This document shows positions 43,594 through 52,740 of a DNA stretch of 64,000 nucleotides, piece after piece. Source of the DNA: Thermodesulfobacteriota bacterium (GTDB lineage Bacteria; Desulfobacterota_D; UBA1144; Nemesobacterales; UBA2774); NCBI GenBank assembly GCA_040754335.1, contig JBFMCV010000002.1, positions 579,990 through 643,989 on the forward strand. Reading direction: 5' to 3'. The position numbers and the translations under genes were made by a program. Under the pieces are notes generated by a model. The model saw nothing but the letters and a program-made list of their open reading frames with translations. It had not been told where the DNA came from and searched no databases. The number at the start of each line of letters is the position of its first letter. Positions within the stretch are counted from its first letter, which is position 1.

Positions 43594-44331
43594 TCAGCCG
43601 CCGTATTTAAATACGATTATACGGCAGGGCTCGCACCTGTAGGCGTGGAGCGCGGGTCGTTTCACCCAGAAGGCCGTACCCTGAAGCCCGGTGAACATGG
43701 TCGGGATGCCGATCGGGTCTCCCCTGTCCCTCCAGGATACCCCTCCGACAGTGGGCATATAGCCTTCCGTCATTGGTGCGCCGCATTTGGGGCAGGCGAC
43801 GCCGCCCGGGGGGATTCCGAGGTCGGTCGTCATGGGGACGGGCTTGCCCGGAGGCGGCTTTCTGAACGACCTGTATATGTAGAAGGCGAATCCCGCGGCG
43901 AGGAGGAGAAGTATCACAGCTACGGCAAGGAGCGAGGTGATGAGGTAGAGGTTGAGCTCGATGCCGTCGGGCAGGGTGCATTCGGAAGGGTCTTCGGGCA
44001 GGTATGCGACGTTCAGGATGTCCCGCTTGGAGACGACGTCGTAAGTGAACTTGGATACGCGGAGCGTGCAGACGGACGTGATGCCGCCCGGCAGTTTGAG
44101 ATCGACCATGATGCGGTGGTCGTCCGACGGGGAGGTAATGTTTGTCCTCACATGGCGGCCGTCTTTATATATGGCCTTCATCGCGACCCTGGCGGTCGTT
44201 TCGACCCCTTCGCCGCGGAGCCTTTTGTAGAAGATGAGGTCCCCCGTATATCTGATCAGAATCCATCCTGCTACGGATATGAGGAGTATGAGTACGAGGA
44301 CGGGGATGATGAGCTCGCTTTTGTTTTTCAT
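43594..44331 (-). CDS. membrane protein with C-terminal zinc ribbon
   Basis: A 245-residue protein: TM helix at about 8-28, a periplasmic domain resembling DUF3592 (VETTARVAMKAIYKDG), a second helix at about 129-150 and a cytoplasmic zinc ribbon (CPKCGAPMTEGYMP...YRCEPCRIIVFKYG) of the DUF6487 type. Zinc binding is likely through the two CxxC pairs. Function is unknown. It sits between the two LolA-like paralogues on the same strand, separated by 160 and 570 bp. Confidence 0.75.
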   Translation of the reverse strand: MKNKSELIIPVLVLILLISVAGWILIRYTGDLIFYKRLRGEGVETTARVAMKAIYKDGRHVRTNITSPSDDHRIMVDLKLPGGITSVCTLRVSKFTYDVVSKRDILNVAYLPEDPSECTLPDGIELNLYLITSLLAVAVILLLLAAGFAFYIYRSFRKPPPGKPVPMTTDLGIPPGGVACPKCGAPMTEGYMPTVGGVSWRDRGDPIGIPTMFTGLQGTAFWVKRPALHAYRCEPCRIIVFKYGG

Positions 44332-44905
44332 GTTTTCAACGGTGACCGTGAGCTGAGGGCGTGCCGGATGGGGGCGGGCCGCCCGATACGCGACGTCATG
44401 GGTAATGATACAACAGTTTCGTGATTTGTTGAGATGGACGAGAGATATGAGGGGGTTGCCGGCTACGCATTGCGCATTATGAATAGCGGGAAAAGACGAA
44501 GACTAAATCCTCCCTATCCCTCCTTTTTCTAAGGAGGGAATTAAAGGATAAAGGGTGAGATTGCCGGGCTGCGCTTTGCGCATTATGATTGGGTGAGGTA
44601 GAGAAAAATTTATTTCTTCTTTTCCTGGATGAAAAGACAGCACAGAATCCAGGCTAAAATCCGTCCTTCGACAGGCTCAGGACGAACGGTTTTGTAAAAT
44701 CCACCCTAAACCTCCTTTAGATCCTGAAACAAGTTCAGGACAGGCGGTGGGAATTAAAGGATAAAGGGTGAGGTTGCCGCGGCTCCGACCCTTCGATCCT
44801 TCGTCCTTCGACAAGCTCAGGACGAACGGGGTTGGGAGTCGTTGCTGGTTTAAGCAAAAGAGGTGCGTAAGGATTGTATATGAGCACAGATTGTGTGCGT
44901 GTGTG
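44332..44905. repeat. hairpin-repeat cluster with HP-G inside HP-C
   Basis: Holds HP-C (about 44502-44545), HP-E, CTTCTTTTC hairpin half, HP-H (about 44661-44690), HP-C with its loop replaced by HP-G (about 44700-44756) and HP-H (about 44788-44830). Confidence 0.7.
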
Positions 44906-45724
44906 TCAGGGCATGTTGAATATGGCGGGGTCGAGCGGGGGATTCGGGGTAACGGATTCGACTACGTATTCTTCGCGCGGGGCGTTGCCCTTTTTCTCTA
45001 TCGCGAGCTTGTAGGGGACGAGGATGTTCCCCACCCTTTTGTAGTCATTGAACCGGGTCATCATGACGACTTCCTGTCCGCCGACCGTGTAGAAGCCGAC
45101 CGTCTTCACGGGGAGGAACGACCTCGCGTCGAGCAGGTAATACTGGAAATTTCCCGACGAGTAGGTGACCTTGATCTTGTACGCCTCTTTTCCGTCCACA
45201 GAGTCCATTCCTTCGAGCGTGACCTTGAGCTTCTTTTTCGCGTAGTCGATGAGCGGGCTTTCTATGCCGCACCTGTCGCGGAGGTAATCCGTGCGCTCGG
45301 GATCGAGCGCTTCGGGCGCGATGCTTTCGGACATGGCGCTCTGCTGCCACGCGGTCTCGCCGTTATAGGACTGGACCACGAGCTTCCCGCCGATCGTGTA
45401 CGAGACCCTGCACTTGTCGGGGCGCATGTACTCGGCGGTAGTCGTGATCTCGGTGTTCTGTGAGAGTATCCTGCCCTTGATCACGAGCGTGTCGAGGGAC
45501 TGCCAGCTCGGGAGCCCGCCAATAGCCTTGTAATAATTCCCCAGTATCTCGTCGAGCGGGAGGTCTTTCGCCGGCCATTCGGCTGCCTGACTGTCCGCGG
45601 GCTTATCAGGCGCTGTCTCCGCGACCTCGTATCGGTTCGTGTCCCGGGAAAGGGAAGGGAGGGGGGAGCATAGCGCAGCCAGAAGCGCGGCTCCGAGGAC
45701 GGTTTTTGTGAGGACTGCGTTCAT
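44906..45724 (-). CDS. secreted LolA-like protein, paralogue of 42567
   Basis: A 272-residue precursor; signal peptide to about residue 26. The domain matches its paralogue: LDEILGNYYKAIGGLPSWQSLDTLVIKGR, YMRPDKCRVSY, VQSYNGETAWQQ, and KEAYKIKVTYSSGNFQYYLLDARSFLPV. It lacks the lipobox cysteine, so it is predicted soluble in the periplasm where the paralogue is anchored. ATG 45724 starts the signal peptide. A soluble/anchored pair parallels LolA/LolB, but both keep the same length and fold, so the analogy is only suggestive. Confidence 0.78.
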   Translation of the reverse strand: MNAVLTKTVLGAALLAALCSPLPSLSRDTNRYEVAETAPDKPADSQAAEWPAKDLPLDEILGNYYKAIGGLPSWQSLDTLVIKGRILSQNTEITTTAEYMRPDKCRVSYTIGGKLVVQSYNGETAWQQSAMSESIAPEALDPERTDYLRDRCGIESPLIDYAKKKLKVTLEGMDSVDGKEAYKIKVTYSSGNFQYYLLDARSFLPVKTVGFYTVGGQEVVMMTRFNDYKRVGNILVPYKLAIEKKGNAPREEYVVESVTPNPPLDPAIFNMP

Positions 45725-45954
45725 GTGCGGCATCCGGTGCAATGGAGAAGGATAAAGGATGGAGCGGGAAATTCAAAGGGGGGAAGAAGGATGATGCAAG
45801 ATACAGGATACAGGATGAGATTGCCGCGCCCCCTCCGCTAATGCTTCGGGGGCTCGCAAAGACAGATAAAAAATTATCGCGGCTGGAAGCCGGTCCTACG
45901 GATATTCAGGAAAGAGTTGCTGAGACGGGAAACTTGATGTCGTGTGCGAGGTGT
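45725..45954. repeat. short repeat cluster
   Basis: Holds HP-E (about 45816-45866) and an HP-D variant with imperfect stem (GCGGCT/AGCCGG, about 45877-45900). Confidence 0.6.
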
Positions 45955-46320
45955 TCACTCTTCCGTTTCGCGGAGGGTTTCGTAGGCGCGGTCGATGTGG
46001 AGCTGCCAGGGGGAGAGCTCGGGGTGAGCGGAGACGAGGCTGGCGAGCTCGTCTATCTTGTCACGCCGCCCCTGGTGGCTCCAGATCCTAGCGCCGAGCT
46101 CTATCGCGGGGACCGTCGTGACGTCGAATTCTCCTGAGAACCGTTTCGTGTATTCGATCAAGGAGGGGATGAGAGGGAGGGAGAGGTCGCAGTATTTGAC
46201 TACCATGAAGTTGTAGCCGTTACGGACGTTCTCTGTGATCATGTTCACGTAGTAGTAATATTTGTCGACGTCCGCTTCGAGGGATTTTTCGCTTCCGGCG
46301 CCGGGTTTCGTTTCGGTCAT
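45955..46320 (-). CDS. hypothetical helical protein
   Basis: A 121-residue soluble protein with Tyr- and Asn-rich helices (KYYYYVNMITENVRNGYNFM, IPSLIEYTKRF) and an acidic end. No signal, membrane segment or recognised family. The ribosome site is weak (GGAG 17 bp upstream). Confidence 0.55.
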   Translation of the reverse strand: MTETKPGAGSEKSLEADVDKYYYYVNMITENVRNGYNFMVVKYCDLSLPLIPSLIEYTKRFSGEFDVTTVPAIELGARIWSHQGRRDKIDELASLVSAHPELSPWQLHIDRAYETLRETEE

Positions 46321-46907
46321 GGCGGTTACTTTCAGCTCCTGAAAAATATAATTGGAGGGGGGAGAAAGGCAATGGGGAGGAGGGGATTGAGGTGCTCTTC
46401 GGAAGGACTAAGGAAAAGGAAAAGAGAAAGATAATCAAAAAGTAATACTATAATTTTCTTCTTTTCCTTGATGAAAAGAAGCACACACATAGTGTGTTTT
46501 ATGGTTGTTAAGCAACCACTGGCGCAAATATTACAATCGCAGAAATCGAGCAGAAACGGATATCAGAGATCGTATGCCAGCGGGTGCTCACCCGCACAGA
46601 ATCCCGGCTGAATATGCGCTCTTCGACACGCTCAGTGCGAGCGGGTTTTGTTCGATGGATAAGAGTAAGGTACACCCCCACCCTAACCCTCCCCCTCCTA
46701 TGGAGGGGGAGGGAATTAAATGCAAAGACAAACAATAGATTTCTCGCTGCGCTCGAAATGACAGAGCGAGTTGGTTGTCGGATAATCGCGGCTGGAAGCC
46801 GCTCCTACGTCTCTATGTGAGTAAGCGGAAGGGGGTGATTAATTTTGGCTCTATAAGGTGTATAATGAGGAATGGGTTCGGGATACTTCAAAGGAGGAAT
46901 GAGACGC
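46321..46907. repeat. hairpin-repeat cluster
   Basis: Holds CTTCTTTTC/GAAAAGAAG (about 46460-46480), HP-K (46509-46600; near-identical to 11908-12000), HP-B (about 46672-46716), an ATTTCTCG/CGAAAT variant (46737-46763), HP-D (about 46786-46809). A TATAAT at 46861 may be the -10 for the next gene. Confidence 0.65.
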
Positions 46908-47165
46908 ATGATGAAGAAGGACTTATGTAAAGCGCTCGTGATAGGGGCGTTCGCTCTGGGGGCGTGCGCAGCCCAGAACGGGACGGCGCAGAAGGAAGAC
47001 GATTTCGACATGAGCATATGCAACAACATCCCCGTGGGCGTGGAAGCGTACGAGGCGATGGACCCTGAGAGCAAGCAGGACAAGATAAGCTGCGCCGACC
47101 TCGAGAGGTGCGCGTCGTATATGGGGTGGGACACGCCGCCTAACGTGCCATGCGAGGGGCCGTAA
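46908..47165 (+). CDS. small Cys-rich lipoprotein
   Basis: An 85-residue precursor. Signal peptide (KKDLCKALVIGAFALGAC) with lipobox ALGA-C; the mature part has CNNIPVGVEAY, SCADLERC and VPC, so four cysteines that could form two disulphides. AAAGGAGG lies 10 bp before the ATG. No family is recognised. Confidence 0.65.
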   Translation: MMKKDLCKALVIGAFALGACAAQNGTAQKEDDFDMSICNNIPVGVEAYEAMDPESKQDKISCADLERCASYMGWDTPPNVPCEGP

Positions 47166-47563
47166 TTAAGTGGGAACGACGACAGTGAGATTCCCGATTA
47201 AAGCATTCGGGAATGACAAAAGATACAGACCCCGAAATGATCCCGATAGGAGTCCGAGAAATGGTTCAGGGTGACTGACTTATTTTTTTTAAGGTACACC
47301 CCCACCCTAGCCCTCCCCCCTCCTACAAAGGGGGAGGGGAATAATAGAGAAAAGATGAGATTGCTTTGCTCCCCCTAATGGCGATTGGGTTATATTGGGA
47401 AAAGACAAATGCGAGATTCCCGACAAAGATTTAGTTTAATTTGCTAAGGCTCATAGATAATAAATATCTAAGCAATCAGCCAGCAGTGACCGATTGCTTA
47501 CTTGCTCGCAATCGTTTCGGGAATGACAAAAGATATATGGGATTTCGATTTGTGCGGTTAAAG
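47166..47563. repeat. repeat cluster with HP-I inside HP-F
   Basis: Holds HP-F (47190-47220), HP-G, HP-B (about 47294-47342) and HP-F whose loop holds a whole HP-I unit (47413-47529; outer TTCCCGA/TCGGGAA, inner CGATTGC/GCAATCG). Confidence 0.7.
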
Positions 47564-49069
47564 CTATTCCTTCACCTTTTTGAACCTGCCGAGGGGGTTG
47601 TCGATGAATTCGGTCACGTTGCCCTCAGCGTCTATAACGAACGAGACTTCGTCGGGCGCGGATATGAACACGGGCCATTTAAGATAGAACGTGTCGTAGT
47701 TAACGTGCGTGAGGGTGCCCGTGTATTTGGCGGGGCCCGCTTCGACCTTTAGGCTGTCGCCGTCCTTAAGTATCGTGAACTCGCCGTACAGCTCGTTCTC
47801 GTACGTGCCCGTGTAGGCGTCGAGGTCTTTGCTCGGCGGGCGCGGGTTCTCGGGCTTGACCGTCGTGTCGAGGCCCAGCATCTCCTTTATCTTCTTCGAC
47901 CTGTCCATGATCGCGTCCTGCATGTCGTAGTCCGCTTCGCCCAAGTACTGCTCGAGGACGTAAGCGCGCACGGCTTCGGGGAAGACAGTGAGGTTCATGT
48001 TGGAGAGAACGACTATGCCGAGCTTGAGATCGGGGACGAGCACGACCACCGTCCTGTATCCGTCGAGCGCTCCGCCCTTCTCGAGAATCTTGTGGTTATG
48101 CCAGTAGTAGATGCCCCAGGCGAGCCCGTAGCTGAACCCGTTGTCGGCCGAAATGGGAGGCAATTCCGCGAACGTCGGCTCGTCCACGATCGCCGGCTTG
48201 AATATCTGCTCGACGGATTCCGGCGTGAGTATCTTCTTTCCCCTGTACTTGCCTTCATTAAGGTGCATGATGAGGAACCTGGCGAGGTCGGAAGCGGACG
48301 AGGTCATAGCGCCAGCGGGCGCGAGGACCCTCTGCTCGTTGAACGGTATAACTTTTGTCTCGCCGTCTACGACCGCATGGGGGTAGGCGAGGTTCTTTTC
48401 TTCTTTCAGCTGGTACGTGAAGCCCGTGTGCGTCATGCCGAGCGGCTTGACGATGTTTTCCCTGACGACGTCTTCCCAGGAGGAGTCGGCGGCGTAAGCG
48501 GCTGTCTCGCCCGCGAGGAAGTATCCGATGTTGGAATAGTTAGCTTCCTCCCTGAAGCTGCAGGCGGGGGTGAAGTAGCGGACGCGCCTTATGACCTCCT
48601 TCCTCGAATAACCGAGATGGTCGAATATGTCGCCCGTGAATGCGGGGAGTCCCGTGCGGTGGGCGAGGAGGTCGCGCGGAGTGGTGTAGCGGGTGGAGTA
48701 GGGGTCCATGAGGGCGAAGTCGGGGATGATCTTGATTACTTCTTCGTCGAAGCCGATCTTGCCCCTGTCCACCATAGAGGCGACGGACGCTGCGGTGAAC
48801 GTCTTTGTGACGGAGGCGAGCTGGAAAACGGTGTCGCCGTCCACTATTTCCTTGCTGCCGACTTGTCTCACGCCGAACCCCTTGAGATATACGACGTCGC
48901 CGTCTTTTACGACCGCTACGGACGCGCCGGGTACGCCGTACTCCTCCATCGCGAGCTCGACGAAGGCGTCGAGCCCTTCGAGCTCGTCCTCAGCTGAGCG
49001 CGTTTGCTCAGGCTGTGCGGTGATCAAAAGGGTCAGTAATACGAGAGCTGCGAACGAGTGAATCTTCAT
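47564..49069 (-). CDS. serine beta-lactamase/esterase-family hydrolase
   Basis: A 501-residue exported protein; signal peptide to about residue 24. Class C beta-lactamase-like fold with SVTK (Ser86, Lys89), YSN (178-180) and KGGALDG as the third element. The C-terminal ~120 residues (DAYTGTYENELYGEFTILKDGD, FVIDAEGNVTEF) are a DUF3471-type beta domain. Such proteins are usually esterases, D-aminopeptidases or penicillin-binding enzymes, not resistance beta-lactamases. Periplasmic. It is monocistronic. Confidence 0.9.
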   Translation of the reverse strand: MKIHSFAALVLLTLLITAQPEQTRSAEDELEGLDAFVELAMEEYGVPGASVAVVKDGDVVYLKGFGVRQVGSKEIVDGDTVFQLASVTKTFTAASVASMVDRGKIGFDEEVIKIIPDFALMDPYSTRYTTPRDLLAHRTGLPAFTGDIFDHLGYSRKEVIRRVRYFTPACSFREEANYSNIGYFLAGETAAYAADSSWEDVVRENIVKPLGMTHTGFTYQLKEEKNLAYPHAVVDGETKVIPFNEQRVLAPAGAMTSSASDLARFLIMHLNEGKYRGKKILTPESVEQIFKPAIVDEPTFAELPPISADNGFSYGLAWGIYYWHNHKILEKGGALDGYRTVVVLVPDLKLGIVVLSNMNLTVFPEAVRAYVLEQYLGEADYDMQDAIMDRSKKIKEMLGLDTTVKPENPRPPSKDLDAYTGTYENELYGEFTILKDGDSLKVEAGPAKYTGTLTHVNYDTFYLKWPVFISAPDEVSFVIDAEGNVTEFIDNPLGRFKKVKE

Positions 49070-49635
49070 CAGGCGGCCTCCGGTTGGGTTTCAGTCAGTA
49101 TCTTCAACGTAACATGAAAAGGGAAGGGAAACAATAAAAAGAGGGGGAGGGGGATGTTGGGGGAAAGACTGCGTGCTTCGATCCTTCGACTTCGCTCAGC
49201 ACACCCTCCTGCTTCCGGCTTCGCTAAAGCTACGCCGTGACAAGCAGGACGAACGGGTTTTCTTGAATAGATGAGTGAAATGTGACACCCCCACCCGAAC
49301 CCTGATTTGTATTAGGCAGCATTGAGCAGGGAAGTAATGTGCTTATGTGCCTCTGTTCTGTGGCGTCCGATTGCGCGCTTGCTTGCAATCGTCCCTCAAG
49401 GGGGAGGGCAATTAAAAAGGAAAGACGAGATGCTGAAACGAGTTCAGCATGACAAAAAATGATGAGTTTGTAGGACCGCACTCTTAATGACAGGAAATTG
49501 AGGTGCGCCTCCACGCTGGCTCTCCTTTTCCAAAGTAGGAAAATGATTGGTAAGGCGGAGGATTAAAACTTTAGGCAGGACGGTTCGTATATAGATATCG
49601 CAGGGTCTGCTTTTTCTTTCCGACAGGAGGCGGAA
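49070..49635. repeat. hairpin-repeat cluster with HP-I inside HP-B
   Basis: Holds HP-H (about 49170-49258), HP-B enclosing HP-I (49284-49413; tip CGATTGC/GCAATCG), HP-G variant GCTGAAAC/TTCAGC (about 49428-49452). Unique sequence follows up to the ribosome site at about 49625. Confidence 0.7.
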
Positions 49636-49884
49636 ATGGATATCGCGACAACGGATGCGGGCGAAAAGCCGTTCACGGTCGGGCAGTGGATAATAACGCT
49701 TCTGCTCATATATCTGCCGCCGGTCAACCTGATATTCCTCTTTTACTGGGCCTTCAGCAAGAAGGGGAGCGTGAACAGGAAGAATTTCAGCATCGCGAGC
49801 CTGATAATTGGAGGGGCGAATTTTATACTCTTCCTCGCGCTTTATTTCCGGCTGGTGTGGCCGATGGTAATGATAGAAAATTAG
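49636..49884 (+). CDS. small two-helix membrane protein, tandem paralogue 1
   Basis: An 82-residue protein with two transmembrane helices (about 16-38 and 53-73). VGQWIITLLLIYLPPVNLIFLFYWAFSKKGSVNRKNFSIASLII carries the pattern W-x(12)-P-x-V-N-x(6)-Y-W-A-F-x(2)-K-x(4)-R-K-N-F-S, shared with the next gene. AGGAGG precedes the ATG. Function unknown; 35 bp from its paralogue, so one operon. Confidence 0.75.
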   Translation: MDIATTDAGEKPFTVGQWIITLLLIYLPPVNLIFLFYWAFSKKGSVNRKNFSIASLIIGGANFILFLALYFRLVWPMVMIEN

Positions 49885-49919
49885 AACGTGTCTTTATTGC
49901 GGAACGAGAGGAGGGGTTT

Positions 49920-50192
49920 ATGAATATGCGTGATCCGGGAGCGGTGGACAAGCCTATTTCGGTGACGGGGTGGATGGGCGCGATAGTGATCGCTCTCGTG
50001 CCGGTCGTCAACGTGGCGGTGCTTCTCTACTGGGCGTTCGGGGCGAAAGTCGAACCCGACAGGAAGAACTTCAGCAGGGCGGCGCTGATCGTGATCGCGG
50101 CAGCGGCGGCGCTCGCGGCATTGATGTTCTTCTATATGCTTTTGTGCATCGATCCGCATGAGAGGATAAAGGCGTTTATGATGGTGGAGTGA
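49920..50192 (+). CDS. small two-helix membrane protein, tandem paralogue 2
   Basis: A 90-residue protein aligned with the upstream gene: VTGWMGAIVIALVPVVNVAVLLYWAFGAKVEPDRKNFSRAALIV. Same W...P-V-V-N...YWAF...RKNFS pattern and two helices. AGGAGGGG lies just before the ATG at 49920; the longer open frame starting at 49686 overlaps the upstream gene and is not used. The pair looks like a tandem duplication now diverged. Confidence 0.78.
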   Translation: MNMRDPGAVDKPISVTGWMGAIVIALVPVVNVAVLLYWAFGAKVEPDRKNFSRAALIVIAAAAALAALMFFYMLLCIDPHERIKAFMMVE

Positions 50193-50838
50193 GGGGAGGG
50201 TGCGGAGGTCGTGGAATTTGCTCCCTCGCAATGAATAATAAATACAAATCCTCCCTAACCCTCCCTTCGATCCTTCGACGAGCTCAGTTCAGGCTCTTTA
50301 CGAAAGGAGGGAATTAAAGGTATCGCGGCTGGAAGCCGCTCCTACAGTTTATTGAAGGCGAGATTCCCGATAACAGCATTCGGGAATGACAAAGAATAAA
50401 ATCCTCCCCAACCCTCCCTTCGACGAACTTCCGGCTTCGCTAAATGCTACGCCGTGACGAGCAGAACGAACTGGTTGGGTTGAACAGATTGATTTAAGGT
50501 ACCCCCTCACCCTGGCCCTAATTTGGTTTAATCAGAATTGAGCCTGTTGTTGATGTGCTCCATTGCCACTGTTCAAAGGCGACCGATTGCTCTTATTCAT
50601 CGCAATTGTTCCTCGGAGTGGAGAGGGAAATGAAAGGAAAAATCCTCCCTACCCCTCCTTTGCCAAAGGAGGTAATTGAATAGCAAAGGATGAGATTGCC
50701 CCCGGATCGGTGTCCGGGGCAGGCGGGGCTCATTCTGAGCCTCGCAAAGACAGATCGAAACCGGATTCCGGATCGGGCGCGGGAATGACAAATTTGTTGT
50801 CGGCGGTTAAGCTCTTGCGGCGTGGAGGAGCTATCGTC
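50193..50838. repeat. hairpin-repeat cluster with HP-H inside HP-C
   Basis: Holds HP-C with HP-H in its loop (about 50247-50318), HP-D (about 50323-50346), HP-F (about 50361-50392), HP-C/HP-H (50400-50475), HP-B enclosing HP-I (about 50498-50630), HP-C (about 50641-50683), HP-E and an HP-F that ends inside the region before the MFS gene. Confidence 0.7.
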
Positions 50839-52077
50839 GTGACCGGCAGCCGGAGATCGGGATTTATCCGGATACTCCCTCTCTATATAGTGATATTCGT
50901 GGGGTTTTTCGGCTACAGCCTGATGATAACCATATTCACGCCGCTGATACTCGACAACAGCGGGGGCATCCTCGACTCGCTCCCGTTCAAAGTCGACAGG
51001 TCAGTGGTGCTGGGCGTGCTGCTCATGCTCTATCCGCTGGGGCAGTTCCTGGGCTCCCCCGTGCTGGGCGCGATGTCGGACAGGTTCGGCAGGAGGCCGA
51101 TACTGCTCATCTCGCTGGTTGTTATCGCGTTATGCTATGCCCTCTTCGCTTTTTCGCTCCAGATGAGCAACCTTCCCGCCGTGATGATTATCTCTATCAT
51201 AATGGGGCTCGCCGATGCGGACATAGTGACCGCGCAGAGCGCGATCGCTGACGTGAGCACGCAGGAGAACAGGAGCAGGCTGTTCGGATACATATACCTG
51301 AGCGCGAGCAGCGCATACGTCGCGGGACCGCTCTTCGGAGGGAAGCTCGCCGACCCGTCGATACTGCCCTGGTTCGATTACGCGACGCCATACTGGGCGG
51401 TTTTCTTTCTCCTCATTCTCACGGTCTCGCTGACCTTCTTCGTGTTCAGGGAGACGCGAGTGCCCGGGGAAGGGGCTAAGACGGGCTACTTCGAAGCCTT
51501 CACGAACATGCTGACAATATTCTCGCCCGGGCGTATCAGGATCATTTATCTCGTCAACTTTCTCATATACTTTTCCATATTCGGGTTTTTCCGCTCATAT
51601 CCGATGTATCTCGTGGACCGCTACCACATGGACGTGGGCAGGGTGTCCGACTTCATAGCATGGGTGGCGGTGCCGATAGTGTTCGCCAACCTGTGGCTGA
51701 CGGGGTACCTGGCGAAGCGGTTCCAGCCGCGGAGGATAACCATATACTCGACGCTGCTCTTCGGGGTACTCACGTTTGCGATAATCCTCCCCTCGCGCGA
51801 AGGGGCGCTATGGGTGACGCTGTTCCTGCCGGGCCTCGCGCTCGCCGTGGCGCTGCCCGCGTGCGCGTCGATGCTGTCGCTCATGGTGAGCGCGGACGAG
51901 CAGGGGGGCGTGCTCGGGAATAACCAGTCGCTCCAGGTTGGGGCGGAAGCGCTCTCGGGGTTCGCCGCGGGGCTTCTCGCGGCGATCGTCATAGAGATGC
52001 CGCTTATGGCGCTGGCAGGAGTTGCGGTGTTTGCCGCGGTTCTCCTGGCTGTGGAGGGGAGGAAAAGAGAAGGATGA
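50839..52077 (+). CDS. MFS transporter (TetA-like)
   Basis: A 412-residue inner-membrane protein with 12 hydrophobic helices. Between helices 2 and 3 is the MFS signature LGAMSDRFGRRPIL. A GTG at 50839 with GGAGGAG 8 bp upstream is the best start; an earlier ATG (50785) falls in repeat-derived sequence. The C-terminus is GRKREG, and the stop codon is the TGA of an adjoining repeat (AGGATGAGATTGCC). A drug or metabolite exporter is likely; nearness to the ars genes does not prove an arsenic role. Confidence 0.88.
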   Translation: MTGSRRSGFIRILPLYIVIFVGFFGYSLMITIFTPLILDNSGGILDSLPFKVDRSVVLGVLLMLYPLGQFLGSPVLGAMSDRFGRRPILLISLVVIALCYALFAFSLQMSNLPAVMIISIIMGLADADIVTAQSAIADVSTQENRSRLFGYIYLSASSAYVAGPLFGGKLADPSILPWFDYATPYWAVFFLLILTVSLTFFVFRETRVPGEGAKTGYFEAFTNMLTIFSPGRIRIIYLVNFLIYFSIFGFFRSYPMYLVDRYHMDVGRVSDFIAWVAVPIVFANLWLTGYLAKRFQPRRITIYSTLLFGVLTFAIILPSREGALWVTLFLPGLALAVALPACASMLSLMVSADEQGGVLGNNQSLQVGAEALSGFAAGLLAAIVIEMPLMALAGVAVFAAVLLAVEGRKREG

Positions 52078-52255
52078 GATTGCCGCGGTCACCAAAAGCG
52101 TAATTTGGCTCGTGTGACCCTCGTGCATAAATTGATGAGCGTGCTTACCGTCGGCCGATAGTGATCAGTTCTTACACACGTTCAGAACCGTTCCTCGCAA
52201 AGACAAAAACTACAAATCCTCCCTAACCCTCCTTTTTCTAAGGAGGGAATTAAAA
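52067..52255. repeat. direct repeat left of the ars locus (E[I] plus HP-C)
   Basis: An HP-E element enclosing HP-I (about 52074-52204), followed by HP-C. It is near-identical over about 170 bp to 54491-54675, differing at a few positions. The two copies bracket arsR, arsC and the aquaporin gene. Confidence 0.75.
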
Positions 52256-52718
52256 TAAAAGGCGATATTGCCGCGCTTCCGACTTCGTAAATAAACTCCG
52301 CCGGACAAGACGTTCGCAATGACAGAGATTGAGGTAAACCCCCACCCGTGCCCTCCCCCTTGAGAAAGGGGGAGGGAATTCAAGGTATCGCGGCTGGAAG
52401 CCGCTCCTACAGTTTATTAAAGACTGGATTCCCGATAGAGATTTAGTTTATTTCACTAAGTCTCATAGATAATAGACATCTAAGCAATTAGCCAGCAGTG
52501 ACCGATTGCAAATTTGTATTGATGTGCCTCTTGCCAACTATAGTAACACCCCAATAATCAGCCGGTAGTGACCAGTTCTTACGCCTGCTCAGAACTGTTG
52601 CTCACAACTGTTCCCCCTCCATTGAGGGGGAGGGAAATGAAAGATGCGTCAATTGGCACCTGAACGGACTCAGGGCTGAGCAACGGTTAACCTGATACCC
52701 TCATCTTGCTTATTACGT
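52256..52718. repeat. hairpin-repeat cluster upstream of arsR
   Basis: Holds HP-E, HP-B (about 52335-52382), HP-D (about 52386-52410) and an HP-F/HP-I nest with two HP-I units (about 52427-52640). The last part (52650-52718) is unique. Confidence 0.65.
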
Positions 52719-52740
52719 TATTTCTGCTATAGTAGAAATA
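52706..52740 (+). promoter_or_regulatory. arsR promoter and operator
   Basis: TTGCTT (52706-52711), 16 bp, TATAGT (52728-52733). A near-perfect 22-bp palindrome spans 52719-52740 (arms TATTTCT and AGAAATA, centre TATA), overlapping the -10 and ending on the start codon. The transcript may be leaderless. Confidence 0.65.

Noticed and set aside
50710..50838. Upstream ATG starts of the MFS gene
   Set aside because: The frame there consists of repeat sequence; GTG 50839 with a strong ribosome site fits better.
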